15,965 bases of DNA from Cylindrotheca closterium (lineage: Eukaryota > Bacillariophyta > Bacillariophyceae > Bacillariales > Bacillariaceae). The stretch is taken from the NCBI GenBank assembly GCA_933822405.4, contig CAKOGP040001850.1, positions 1 through 15,965 of the forward strand, given 5' to 3'. How positions within the stretch are numbered: position 1 is the stretch's first letter; each line of letters starts with the position of its first letter. Position numbers and translations under genes: made by a program. The notes under the pieces were generated by a model that saw only the letters and a program-made list of their open reading frames with translations, did no database searches and was not told where the DNA came from. Shown in pieces: positions 1 through 7,795 of the stretch.

Positions 1-343
1 TTTCAAGCGGGGAATACGATGTTTCAAGCGGGGAATACCATTTTTCAAGCGGGGAATACCATGTTACAAGCGGGGAATACCATGTTTCAAGCGGGGAATA
101 CTATGTTTCAAGCGGGGAATACCATGTTTGAAACGTGAGACTGTCATGTTTCAAGCGGGGAATACGATGTTTCAAGCGGGGAATACCATGTTTCAAGCGG
201 GGAGTACAATGATTCAAGCGGGGAATACCATGTTACAAGCGGGGAATACCATGTTTGAAACGTGAGACTGTCATGTTTCAAGCGGGGAATACCATGTTAC
301 AAGCGGGGAATACTACAGTATGTTTCAAGCGGGGAATACCATG
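1..343. repeat. 21-bp minisatellite array, left arm
   Basis: About 15 units of a 21-bp motif (TTTCAAGCGGGGAATACCATG and close variants) run head to tail from the window edge to 343. Two units, at 127-148 and 254-275, are replaced by a 22-bp variant, TTTGAAACGTGAGACTGTC followed by ATG, 127 bp apart, which gives a higher-order pattern. Because 21 is a multiple of three the array reads as a 7-residue repeat (MFQAGNT) until the TGA in each variant unit. I do not treat it as coding. The array continues beyond the left edge of the window. It is the inverted partner of the array at 985-1171. Confidence 0.95.
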
Positions 344-984
344 TAGCTATCTTGATAATTGCTATCACCATCAACGAAGAAGACAGGGATGGCTTGTACT
401 AGATTGGCTTTCTGCTGTATTATCGCTAGTCTTTCTTGCCAAATTCTAGTGGTGAATATGTATTCGAAAGAAAATACTAGATCCATTAGTCATAACTATA
501 GTTCGTCGTGACTGAAGTCAGAAATATATACAGCTCGGTGTCTTATTACAAAGTTAATGGTCGTGCGGATACATGTACTTCTTGAAATCCTTATGGAGCA
601 TTTCCAAAGCAAAGGTGAAGCTCAGGCTACTCATTTGTGGTGCTGTCCCCAGATATTCCATCATAAACGCCTTCAATGGAAGTGGCTTTGGATCTGGAAG
701 AGATGCAAACAGTGTCAAGCCTGCAACGCAATGCTGAAATGCAACCTCTCTCACATGGTGCTAGGATGAAAGCCGTGTCAGAGTTGGAGAAGACATCTGG
801 GTTCTGTCGCGCGTAACTTTCAGCAAACTTTTCCATGATTCAATCAATCTTTTGAGCTTCACCTGGTAATCGAAAGCCTAACAAGAACAATCGAATGGCT
901 TCGTCGAAGAGCATATCTGAAAAATCAGAGGAAAGTGCTTCAGTCACTGAATCAATCCTTGTTCGTTTGACATTCCCTATTTCA
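344..984. other. Spacer between inverted minisatellite arms, no gene seen
   Basis: This 0.64-kb stretch holds only short overlapping ORFs on both strands, none longer than 70 codons and none with recognisable residues or motifs. It is the loop between the two inverted repeat arms. I see no transposase remnant in it. Confidence 0.6.
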
Positions 985-1171
985 CACTCCCCGCTTCAAA
1001 CATGACAGTCTCACGTTTCAAACATGGTATTCCCCGCTTCAAACATGGTATTACCCGCTTGAAACATGGTATCCCCTGCTTGAAACATGGTATTCCCGGC
1101 TTGAAACATGGTAATCCCGTCAAACATGACAATCTCACGTTTCCACCATGGTAATCCCCGCTTCAAATATC
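985..1171. repeat. 21-bp minisatellite array, inverted right arm
   Basis: The same minisatellite appears here as its reverse complement (for example CATGGTATTCCCCGCTTCAA), with more divergence than the left arm. The 22-bp variant unit is present in inverted form at 1001-1022, a perfect complement of the left-arm copy, and again in degraded form from 1125. The two are 124 bp apart with five ordinary units between them, mirroring the 127-bp arrangement of the left arm. The two arms therefore share higher-order structure as well as the monomer. Confidence 0.9.
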
Positions 1172-1212
1172 TCCTGTTTCAAACGGTTTTCGACAACAGC
1201 AAAAGCAACAGT

Positions 1213-1240
1213 AACAACAACAACAACAACAACAACAACA
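1213..1240. repeat. AAC trinucleotide microsatellite
   Basis: About nine uninterrupted AAC units, with degenerate CAA/CAG-rich sequence just before them. Simple sequence, no coding support. Confidence 0.95.
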
Positions 1241-1275
1241 CCAAGCGTCTCAGATCAACAACATATATTCCAAGA

Positions 1276-1326
1276 GGCTGATTGTTGATAGTGGGGAACT
1301 GTATATGGACTATAACATCCCAACGA
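1276..1326 (+). repeat. 51-bp direct repeat, copy A
   Basis: The segment starting GGCTGATTGTTGATAGTGGG recurs at 1463-1514 with one inserted base and one or two substitutions near its right end. The two copies bracket the 139-bp dispersed repeat at 1325-1463. This suggests a local duplication or an insertion event. Confidence 0.9.
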
Positions 1327-1463
1327 AACATCTGCGAAACTTCACTCTGACAGGTACAGTAACAGCATTTGCATCACTACCACTCGAACTCAACGTTGAA
1401 TCGGTCCCTCAGCCTGCATTCTGTCTGTGCCCTGCGTGTATCCACTCCAAATATCTAGAGCTG
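1325..1463 (+). repeat. 139-bp dispersed repeat, copy 1
   Basis: The segment from GAAACATCTGCGAAACTTC to CTAGAGCTG matches 15172-15310 in the same orientation with only three mismatches by eye (about 98% identity). It has no convincing ORF. The matching stops sharply on both sides, so the unit edges are probably real. It could be a small non-autonomous element, a terminal-repeat remnant or a segmental duplication. Confidence 0.92.
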
Positions 1464-1514
1464 GCTGATTGTTGATAGTGGGGAACTGTATATGGACTAT
1501 TAACTTCCCAACGA
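1463..1514 (+). repeat. 51-bp direct repeat, copy B
   Basis: Second copy of the 1276-1326 segment, one base longer (TATTAACTTCCC here against TATAACATCCC there). Confidence 0.9.
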
Positions 1515-2160
1515 CATCAGAGAGACCAAAACGGTATGCAAAAATTCCTTCAATTTATTTTAAGCAGCTCTAGTGTTTTGCATGAATTTGCTGGTTACCT
1601 TCGAACGGGGGGAGTTTGCAGGCAGAGCTTGCAACTGGATTATGCAAGGGTTGCATTGTCCTTTCAAATGGCATAGTTTTAGCTCAGATTTGACATTCAA
1701 ATGTGATTTGAACATTCAGTAAACAAATTCAGATGGTGACGTCAAGATTGCAATTGATGGTTACCGTCATCATTGTGACTACAACGTTCAGAGAACAATT
1801 TCAGATGGTGGCGTCAAGATTTCTATCCATATTTTTCTTCCCCGTCACATTCCCCAACAAATTGAATTTATATTTTGCAATGTAATGCAACACTTCTTTC
1901 ATAATAATAAAAATCAAAATTCTTTGCATTATTAGACCCTATACAATTATGGACTTGTGTTGTTGTTTTGCATGCTTGTTAACAATTGGGACAGATGAGA
2001 AATAACTTCAACTTTTAAACGCTGCTCTCAACTGTTAGACTATGTTCTTGGAAATTATATCTGAATACAAATTCTCCAAGTAGGCGGTCCAAAATGTACA
2101 TTTTTGCCTGGAAAGTAAATTGGAAAGTAAATGTATTCATGGTACTAGTATATGAAAGAA
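1515..2160. other. Non-coding stretch with a 36-bp duplication
   Basis: No credible gene. A roughly 36-bp segment is duplicated at 1714-1749 and 1786-1821 (offset 72 bp), both containing CAGATGGTG[AG]CGTCAAGATT. The first copy holds the CRE-type palindrome TGACGTCA at 1737-1744. AT-rich sequence follows to about 1930. Confidence 0.7.
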
Positions 2161-2164
2161 CTAT

Positions 2165-2608
2165 TTCACTGTTTCAACTAGACAACTCCAATTGATTCTT
2201 CACCATCTGCACGAAAGAAGTCAAAGTTCGGAACTGCAGCTCTACCAATGCTCGGCACCACCTCTACCCTCTGAGATCAGCACGGATCCGTTGCTCCAAC
2301 CAATCGTTTTATTGAGAAAAGAGGCTATTGAGCTGGATTGCAGGTTGAAACCAGGCAGCCAAATGGCATTTAACGCCAAAGCTCTCGTCTTTGATACTTT
2401 ATCAAATTTCTTCCCATGTACTATTACAGCCTTGCCAAGGACCTACAAGAATGAAACTTAGGTGGTATCTCCATTCTCCTGTGAAGGTATTCCAATCAAC
2501 GACATTACTCTTGGATTTGGTGGGCCTGGCGCTCTCATCCTTCCACACCTTCAGCTTCTGTATTTAAATTTGAATACTGTATTAGTATTTGAGAGCAGAT
2601 TTGGTTAG
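2165..2608 (+). pseudogene. Decayed ORF of unknown origin
   Basis: One reading frame stays open across about 148 codons from 2165 to 2608, interrupted only by a TAG at 2459-2461. It has no ATG near its left end. The readable peptide is compositionally protein-like, for example LKPGSQMAFNAKALVFDTL before the stop and GIPINDITLGFGGPGALIL after it. I do not recognise the family. The internal stop and missing start suggest a decayed coding fragment, possibly from a transposon. It could also be a chance open frame, or an exon whose splice sites I cannot place. Confidence 0.3.
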
Positions 2609-3290
2609 CAAAGAAAAATGCCTTGTTGGACCCCAATGTGTCACTCACTTGTCACCGCCAACTTCATGTTGTTCCTTCACGTATGACGTTACTGGTTCAA
2701 GGCTTTATTATACCTTCTTCCCACTCTCTTGCTTGCCACCATCCCACCAGAAAAAATATCCCCCGGAACGTTACTACCCATCCTACTCCTAATAACAAGC
2801 TCATTGAAAATCCCTCGTATGCATTGAGTTGATGTTGACGATGGGTAATGATCGGCTGATGTAAGAACAAAAGTTTAGTGACATATCTTTTACAGGTTGA
2901 ATGCCAAACTTCATATCTCCTCAGGGTCTATTGAAGGGCATCTTCAACAACTTCCAGATTTGAGGAGCATCTCCAAGGTCACTGGGAGGTGCGTCCATAT
3001 ATTTCAATTTATGACAGCATTTGTCAATTCATGGAGGAGAGTTTACCGCCAATTTCAGAAGGTCACTCCACATTCCCTCCCAGTTACCTAAGCTTATTGT
3101 CCCCAACGGATTTGGCTCATGTCGCATGCCAATTCATTGTACGTGCTTTACACAAGCATATGCTATTTTATTATGGTGCATTGCAACGGTAGACTGCACA
3201 GTAGGACTATACGGGATCCAAACAAATTGCCCAGTGTGTTTGCTATTTTATTTTGGCGCTTCGAAGACCAACTTGGTGTTGCGGGTGTGG
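2609..3290. other. No gene supported
   Basis: Several overlapping ORFs of 60-119 codons occur in different frames here and none has a recognisable domain. A short motif, TGCTATTTTATT[AT]TGG[TC]GC, occurs twice about 70 bp apart (around 3171 and 3240). Confidence 0.5.
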
Positions 3291-3291
3291 C

Positions 3292-3350
3292 TTTCGAAAA
3301 TGGCGCGAACCTTTTTACTTAAGACAGTTTGTATACAACCATTTTCGAAA
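3292..3350. repeat. 12-bp inverted repeat (stem-loop)
   Basis: TTTCGAAAATGG at 3292-3303 is perfectly complementary to CCATTTTCGAAA at 3339-3350, with a 35-bp loop. It lies about 100 bp before the long palindrome. Function unknown. Confidence 0.8.
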
Positions 3351-3448
3351 AATTTCAGCAACGGACAGACACAGTGGTAACACAGGACCAGTCCCATCAC
3401 AGCAGTCGTGGGGTCGATTCCTTCTGTTTGAATAGTTGGATTGCGAGC

Positions 3449-3492
3449 ATGCCAGAAAATCTGAACTTGGCCAAGTTCAGATTTTCTGGCAT
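3449..3492. repeat. Perfect 44-bp palindrome
   Basis: The left half (3449-3470, beginning ATGCCAGAAAATCTGAAC and ending TTGG) is an exact reverse complement of the right half (3471-3492, beginning CCAA and ending TCTGGCAT), with no spacer. Symmetry ends abruptly on both sides (C at 3448 and C at 3493). It could extrude as a cruciform or fold as a hairpin if transcribed. Confidence 0.97.
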
Positions 3493-3619
3493 CCTCTGTA
3501 GTAGGTATATAACCGTTATTTGTCATGCATGCTTATACTCACTTAAAGACTTTCGGAAAACAGAACATTGAAGTACAGTAAAAGTTTCATCGTGAACGGA
3601 GCTCTGAAATATTCAAACT

Positions 3620-3790
3620 GTAACTCGGCGCGGCGGGACAGGAATCCGCCCGACCCTCCCTGTCCCTCTTGGTCCGTCCTTCCTACCTCCGAACCGCCAG
3701 CGCGTTATTCTCCGCGTCCCCGAAGACGGGTCATCGCGGCGCGCCCGCCGTCCTCATTCCGCTTCCCCCCTCTCCGAGCCGAGAGGAACA
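3620..3790. promoter_or_regulatory. GC-rich patch upstream of first gene
   Basis: This stretch is far richer in G, C and CpG than its AT-rich neighbours (for example GGCGCGGCGGGACAGG near 3629 and CGCGGCGCGCCCGCCG near 3734). It lies 250-420 bp upstream of the 4040 ATG, so a promoter or CpG-rich regulatory role is possible. No TATA box or initiator could be assigned. It could equally be imported DNA. Confidence 0.35.
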
Positions 3791-3803
3791 GCATCAGAAT
3801 TCA

Positions 3804-3989
3804 CTTAACAACCTCCCTCTTTTTGGCATTCGTACTTAACGGCCTACCTCATCTTTGGATTCGTACTTAGCAACCCACCTCCTCCTCGGATCTCTACTTA
3901 ACAGCCTACCTCATCTTGGGATCCCTACATAACGACCCGCCTCATCTTTGGATCCCTACTTACAACCTCCCTCCATCTTTGGACCCGTA
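3804..3989 (+). repeat. Six-copy 31-bp tandem repeat
   Basis: Six diverged units with consensus close to CTTAAC-RCCTACCTCATCTTTGGATCCCTA follow one another at exactly 31-bp steps (starts 3804, 3835, 3866, 3897, 3928, 3959; a seventh begins at 3990 and decays). It ends 50 bp before the ATG of the 4040-6021 gene. The constant period despite base changes suggests the spacing has been kept or the array is young. It could be promoter sequence or 5' UTR. Confidence 0.9.
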
Positions 3990-4039
3990 TTTAACGAAAC
4001 CACAAAATTCCTTCCGACCGACCGAAGTCCGACCAACCG

Positions 4040-6021
4040 ATGCATGCACATCGAGCATCCCAACATCCTCACAAGAACCCAAGACGACATGCAGCAGTCA
4101 GGACAGCGCCCTCCCTCAGCATCTGCACGGGCCCAGTTTCCTCACCACCAGAGATATGGCCGCCACACCAGTACGAATCGCCATGTAACACGACTGCTGA
4201 TCTGGAACGTAGGCTGTTGAAATTGGCCAACGCCAACAACTGGATGTATCTATTGCGATTAAAATTGTTGGTGACGAGACCAGAACTACGCAAGCTTGAC
4301 CTGGGCTTATTCCTCGACATGCAACTCCATTTTCTATCTGAAGTGAGTGCAATGAAACGTTTTGGAAGGTGGTGGCTTCGGCAGAGGACTAAGTTCCTGA
4401 AAGGTAGAGGCACTGACGCCCAATGCGATATTGCCATTGCAATAGATGATCTACGCACGCAGGGGAAGTGCTCGGGTAAAGTGGCTCGGCCAGATCTGAT
4501 TCACACCAGTCCTCCAATAGTGAAAGGCTCTGATCAGTTTGATGGCCCCGGCTTAGTGTGTCATCATTGTGGCCAACAGTTCCCGTCAGATCAATTGACT
4601 AAACGAGCCCTCTTGAAGATGAAGATCAATGCGCCATCCTACGCATGTATCAACTGCATTTCAATCCATGTGACAATGTGCAAGAAGGAAAAGGCTGATG
4701 GTTATTTGAACAAGCGTCTAGCGAAGACAAAAATAGAAGAGGACCTCAAGTGCCAAGCACGCAAAACTGTCGACATGGAAGCAATGCTTGAGGAGCTCAA
4801 TGTTCCGATTCACACCATTGGTCCAACGTGCATTGAGCAAATAGAGCTATGCAAACCAATGACACTTGTCACATATAGGCTACCAGTATGTGCAAATCCC
4901 GAAGATCCAATTGGTAAGCAAAAGATATCATTCTTGATAAATTGAATTGCCTTCAACAACTAACAATGAATTGAAACTTTAGATGGTGCATCATTGTCCC
5001 CTTTGGCTTTCCTGGATTGCCATTGGCCTGAGAAGAGGGCAAGTAATCACGGTCGCGTTCTTAATCTGGAGAACGAACAAGATGGCACAGAAATCCTAGT
5101 CCTGTTTGAATCAGCACTTGACAGTAAAAGAAAAGAAGAAGAGGACTTCATTCTTCTATTGTCCCATGCACCAGCCCCCCCTTCAGCCTCCATGCATTTT
5201 CCAAGTCGGAAACAGAGCATATTGTTATGCAAATGAAAGGACCCAGAGCTGGGGCTGCATCGGGGTACACTCTCCCAGGTGTGGAAAGTAGCCAGCTATC
5301 AAAGTGCACTAAAAAGGGGTGTGTCATTTTCCCCCTGGTTCAAAGTCCTGGTGGAGGTGTGATTTACCATGGCAGCCATGGTCGACCAGTGTGCTTCAAT
5401 GGTGTCTACCCAAAAATGGACATGAGACGAATGAATAAGAATCAAAGGGAACAGGAGATCAATGGTGATCGCTCCCAACAGGATGTGATTCTGTCAGAGA
5501 TGATTTGTCGGATCAGGTCTATTTGTGTGGCTTATAAGTATGTGAGCCAGAAGCGATACAGGTCAGCCTTGCAGACTTGGAAGAAGACTTTAAGAAGAGC
5601 CATCAAGTGGCAGTCCAAAAGAAGGGATGGTTGCAAGCAGAAAGGGTGGTTCCATGACATGATGGAGAAATTCGTCTCCATTCAAGGGCATTCAATCCTT
5701 GGAGCATCTCTTCTTATTGTTGCTGGGACCACTGGAGCAATGAAGAACCACCAAGCAACAGCAGTGCACAAAGATGGAAACACCAGCCATGTTGTTGAAA
5801 CTTTGGCTTACTACTCCCGTATCAAGGTAAATGAAATGGAGTGTCCCAGCAATTTTCCCAACAGTGAACCCTTCGCATATATGTTCCTGCCTGACTACTG
5901 TGCTGCCCTGGCACTTCGCCCTTGTCTTCATCTGATGAATTGCAGCTTGAAGAGTATTCGACATGTGGCAGATTATTCAAGGAACCATTTGAACTGGTCC
6001 TGTGCATATGGTCCTAAATAG
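4040..6021 (+). CDS. Putative 2OG-Fe(II) oxygenase-like protein with N-terminal Cys-rich region
   Basis: Proposed exons are 4040-4913, 4983-5123 and 5216-6021, giving 606 aa from an ATG at 4040. Residues 174-214 contain CHHC and CINC pairs plus Cys214, a likely zinc site. The last 90 residues resemble the double-stranded beta-helix of 2-oxoglutarate/Fe(II) oxygenases: an HKD iron motif at 523-525 in VHKDGNTSHVVETLAYYSR, then LPDYCAALALRPCLHLMNCS and a candidate distal His at 588 (IRHVADYSR). That resemblance is by eye and is inference; substrate is unknown. Members of this broad fold in TET/JBP-like families oxidise bases, but nothing here fixes that role. The first intron is well supported. 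The second junction could instead be a one-base frameshift in a C7 run (5175-5181). The N-terminal 50 residues are low complexity and the true start could be downstream. It ends 97 bp before the left palindrome array. Confidence 0.55.
4914..4982 (+). other. Intron 1 of the 4040-6021 gene
   Basis: 69-nt GT-AG intron, phase 1. The donor is GTAAGC after CCAATTG, the acceptor is CTTTAG before ATGGTGC, and a CTAAC branch-point-like motif lies about 20 nt before the acceptor. Splicing joins the open frames on either side through a GAT (Asp) codon; unspliced, the first frame stops at 4945. Confidence 0.8.
5124..5215 (+). other. Possible intron 2 (alternative: frameshift) of the 4040-6021 gene
   Basis: A GTAAAA donor at 5124 and an AACAG acceptor at 5211-5215 give a 92-nt phase-1 intron that restores an open frame from exon 2 into the last exon. 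The alternative is that the sequence is coding and one C is missing from the C7 run at 5175-5181, because one extra C would also join the frames. Both fit; without transcript data I cannot choose. Confidence 0.4.
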
Positions 6022-6117
6022 GATAACTAACTGCATGCTCTTATTGGTGCAACAACTTGTACTAGGCAGAAGCTGGAATGTTTTGGTGTAATAGGAATTA
6101 TTTTGTTTTGAATTGTC

Positions 6118-6304
6118 TAACAACTAGTCGTTATAGTATTTTGTGTAGGTTTAGTACTGCAGCAATTTGATAATAGTAATAACGAGTTGTTATAGAAACT
6201 AACCTATAACGACTTGTTATTGAATCTAACCTATAACGACTCTTTATGGCTCAAATGTGATGGTCCAACACTATAATAGTACTGTTTTAAATAATGACTC
6301 GTTA
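6118..6304. repeat. Left array of TAACGA/TCGTTA palindromes
   Basis: Palindromic sites close to TAACRANTYGTTA lie at 6118-6133 (16 bp, half-sites spread by 4), 6180-6192, 6207-6219, 6234-6246 (one mismatch) and 6292-6304. Spacing is 27 bp for the middle three and 58 bp (about two steps) to the last. The array sits between the end of the oxygenase-like gene and the ATG at 6373, with the last site 68 bp upstream of that ATG. It shares its motif with 7796-7923. The sites look like homodimer binding sites; the binding protein is unknown. Confidence 0.9.
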
Positions 6305-6372
6305 TCAGTTCAGCACTAATTCAGCACAACTCATTGTGACTGCAGCATTCGTTGACGTTTCATTCCATCGTC

Positions 6373-7713
6373 ATGTCCAACAAACCACCAGCAAATGGTG
6401 AAGTTTTCACAACTGTGGAAAACCGCCAGATGAATTTGAACAGTAGTAGCGGCAAGGACGTTTTTTCAAGATCCAAGGCATTGCTGGAACAAAATGAAGG
6501 GAAAACAATTGGAAAAGATCCTGTGACTAGAGAGGACAGAAAAAATGAACGTGATGCAACTCGAAAGCGAGCTCTTTCAAACATGGAAAAAGAAAAAGCT
6601 CTTTCAAACACTGAAGAAGAAAAGGAGTCGAAGAAGCCCAGACCAGAAAATGGTTCAAACGAGTCCAGGCATTGTCTTCCCTTTGATTTCCACCACGTCC
6701 TCAAGGCTATGCAAGCTCTGACTCCTGTAGGTGAGACTCCTGTAGATGAGACTCTACCAAAACAAAAGGACAACACGACCACAGCTGATGTTGCCACTAC
6801 TGAAATTGAGACTCCAACACAAAATGACAACACAGCCAGAGCTGATGTTGCCACCACTAGTATTGAGACTTCAACACAAAACGACAACATAACAACTCCT
6901 GTCGATGAGACTCTACCAAAACAAAAGGACGACACAACCACAGCTGATGTTGCTACTACTGAAATTGAGACTCCACCAAAACAAAAGGAAGACACAACTG
7001 AAATTGAGACTCCAACACAAAATGAGAACACAACAACAGCTGATGTGGTGGACACTAATGATGCCATGACTACAACATCACGAAAGTATATCTTGGAACA
7101 GACATGGATGCCTAAGGAAATCTGTTTCATTGTGGTATGTGACAAGTGTGAAACAAAGCTTGTTGGAACAAACAAGAAGAAATGCTACTTACGGGGTGAA
7201 GGTGTGCTTCGGTTCTTTCAGAAATGCCACAGAAAGCGCAATGTACTTGCATCATGTTCTGTCTCTGATTATCTTGGTGACGTTGCTGGTGATGAAATTT
7301 ATGCCAGATATGGCATCTATGAGAAACCAAAGGCAAAAAATAAGGAGAAGGTGTACGTGGTGACGGCCTCAAATGCATTTGTAGGTAACCTTCACAAAGA
7401 GGCTACCATGAAAATTCGCAATCACTACTTGGAGGCACACAAACATGCAGCCTATCCGCCCAGCTGTATTCGTACATCTGTTCCTCGTATGACAGAAGCT
7501 GTAGACTTTTGGAATAACACAGCTTTTGACCAGAATCCAATCAAGAAATCCAAATTTCAACAGGAGTACTTGAAGGTAGAGGGATGCAGGTTGAAGCACA
7601 ACCAGATGAGACTAAAACCGATGACCATTGAGGAACTTGATGTGGGTTGGCGTGAGATTATTGAAATTTACAGCCAAAGTTTGGAAGAGAAGAATCCTTG
7701 CAATCACAACTAA
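6373..7713 (+). CDS. Repeat-linker protein with Cys/His-rich C-terminal region
   Basis: Single-exon ORF of 446 aa. The frame opens upstream at a TTG, but the first ATG is at 6373 and I use it. Residues 1-110 are charged and hydrophilic with a basic patch (KKPRPE) that could direct nuclear import. Residues 117-230 are a Thr/Asp/Glu-rich linker with an internal 53-residue repeat (TPVDETLPKQKD near the start of each copy) that is probably disordered. Residues 238-446 look globular: CDKC at 256-259, further Cys271, Cys285 and His286, then HKEATMKIRNHYLEAHKH at 341-358. The CxxC followed by a late H-x4-H vaguely recalls BED/C2H2-type fingers, but the gap is very long and the fit is weak. I do not recognise the family. 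The gene is bracketed by palindrome arrays ending 68 bp upstream and starting 82 bp downstream, and it converges on the recombinase gene. Confidence 0.75.
   Translation: MSNKPPANGEVFTTVENRQMNLNSSSGKDVFSRSKALLEQNEGKTIGKDPVTREDRKNERDATRKRALSNMEKEKALSNTEEEKESKKPRPENGSNESRHCLPFDFHHVLKAMQALTPVGETPVDETLPKQKDNTTTADVATTEIETPTQNDNTARADVATTSIETSTQNDNITTPVDETLPKQKDDTTTADVATTEIETPPKQKEDTTEIETPTQNENTTTADVVDTNDAMTTTSRKYILEQTWMPKEICFIVVCDKCETKLVGTNKKKCYLRGEGVLRFFQKCHRKRNVLASCSVSDYLGDVAGDEIYARYGIYEKPKAKNKEKVYVVTASNAFVGNLHKEATMKIRNHYLEAHKHAAYPPSCIRTSVPRMTEAVDFWNNTAFDQNPIKKSKFQQEYLKVEGCRLKHNQMRLKPMTIEELDVGWREIIEIYSQSLEEKNPCNHN
6736..7045 (+). repeat. Imperfect 159-bp coding repeat
   Basis: Two copies of a 159-bp in-frame unit start at 6736 and 6895 (both ACTCCTGT[AC]GATGAGACTC), the second shortened. 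Smaller motifs inside (ACAGCTGATGT, GAAATTGAGACTCCA) repeat further. It encodes the Thr-rich linker of the 6373-7713 protein and explains the long antisense ORF over the region. Confidence 0.85.
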
Positions 7714-7795
7714 AAATAGATTTAACATTTATATGTACTTTGAATGTCTTTGAGTTTCTGTTGTAGGTCTATGTGAAGAAACAATTTGGAACCAA

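Noticed and set aside
1..343. CRISPR-like array of short repeats
   Set aside because: Units are contiguous with no unique spacers, and the setting is eukaryotic with spliced genes. It is a minisatellite.
3021..3380. 119-codon + strand ORF
   Set aside because: It has no recognisable motif, overlaps other ORFs in every frame and covers one arm of an inverted repeat, so it is probably chance.
3620..3790. Ribosomal DNA fragment
   Set aside because: The GC-rich composition suggested it, but no conserved rRNA core motif was recognised on either strand.
4069..4458. 129-codon - strand ORF
   Set aside because: It overlaps the better supported exon 1 of the 4040 gene and shows no motif.
6360..7175. 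271-codon - strand ORF
   Set aside because: It is the antisense of the Thr-rich repeated linker. Its Val/Ser-rich composition follows from the repeat, and the + strand frame extends beyond it into a globular domain.
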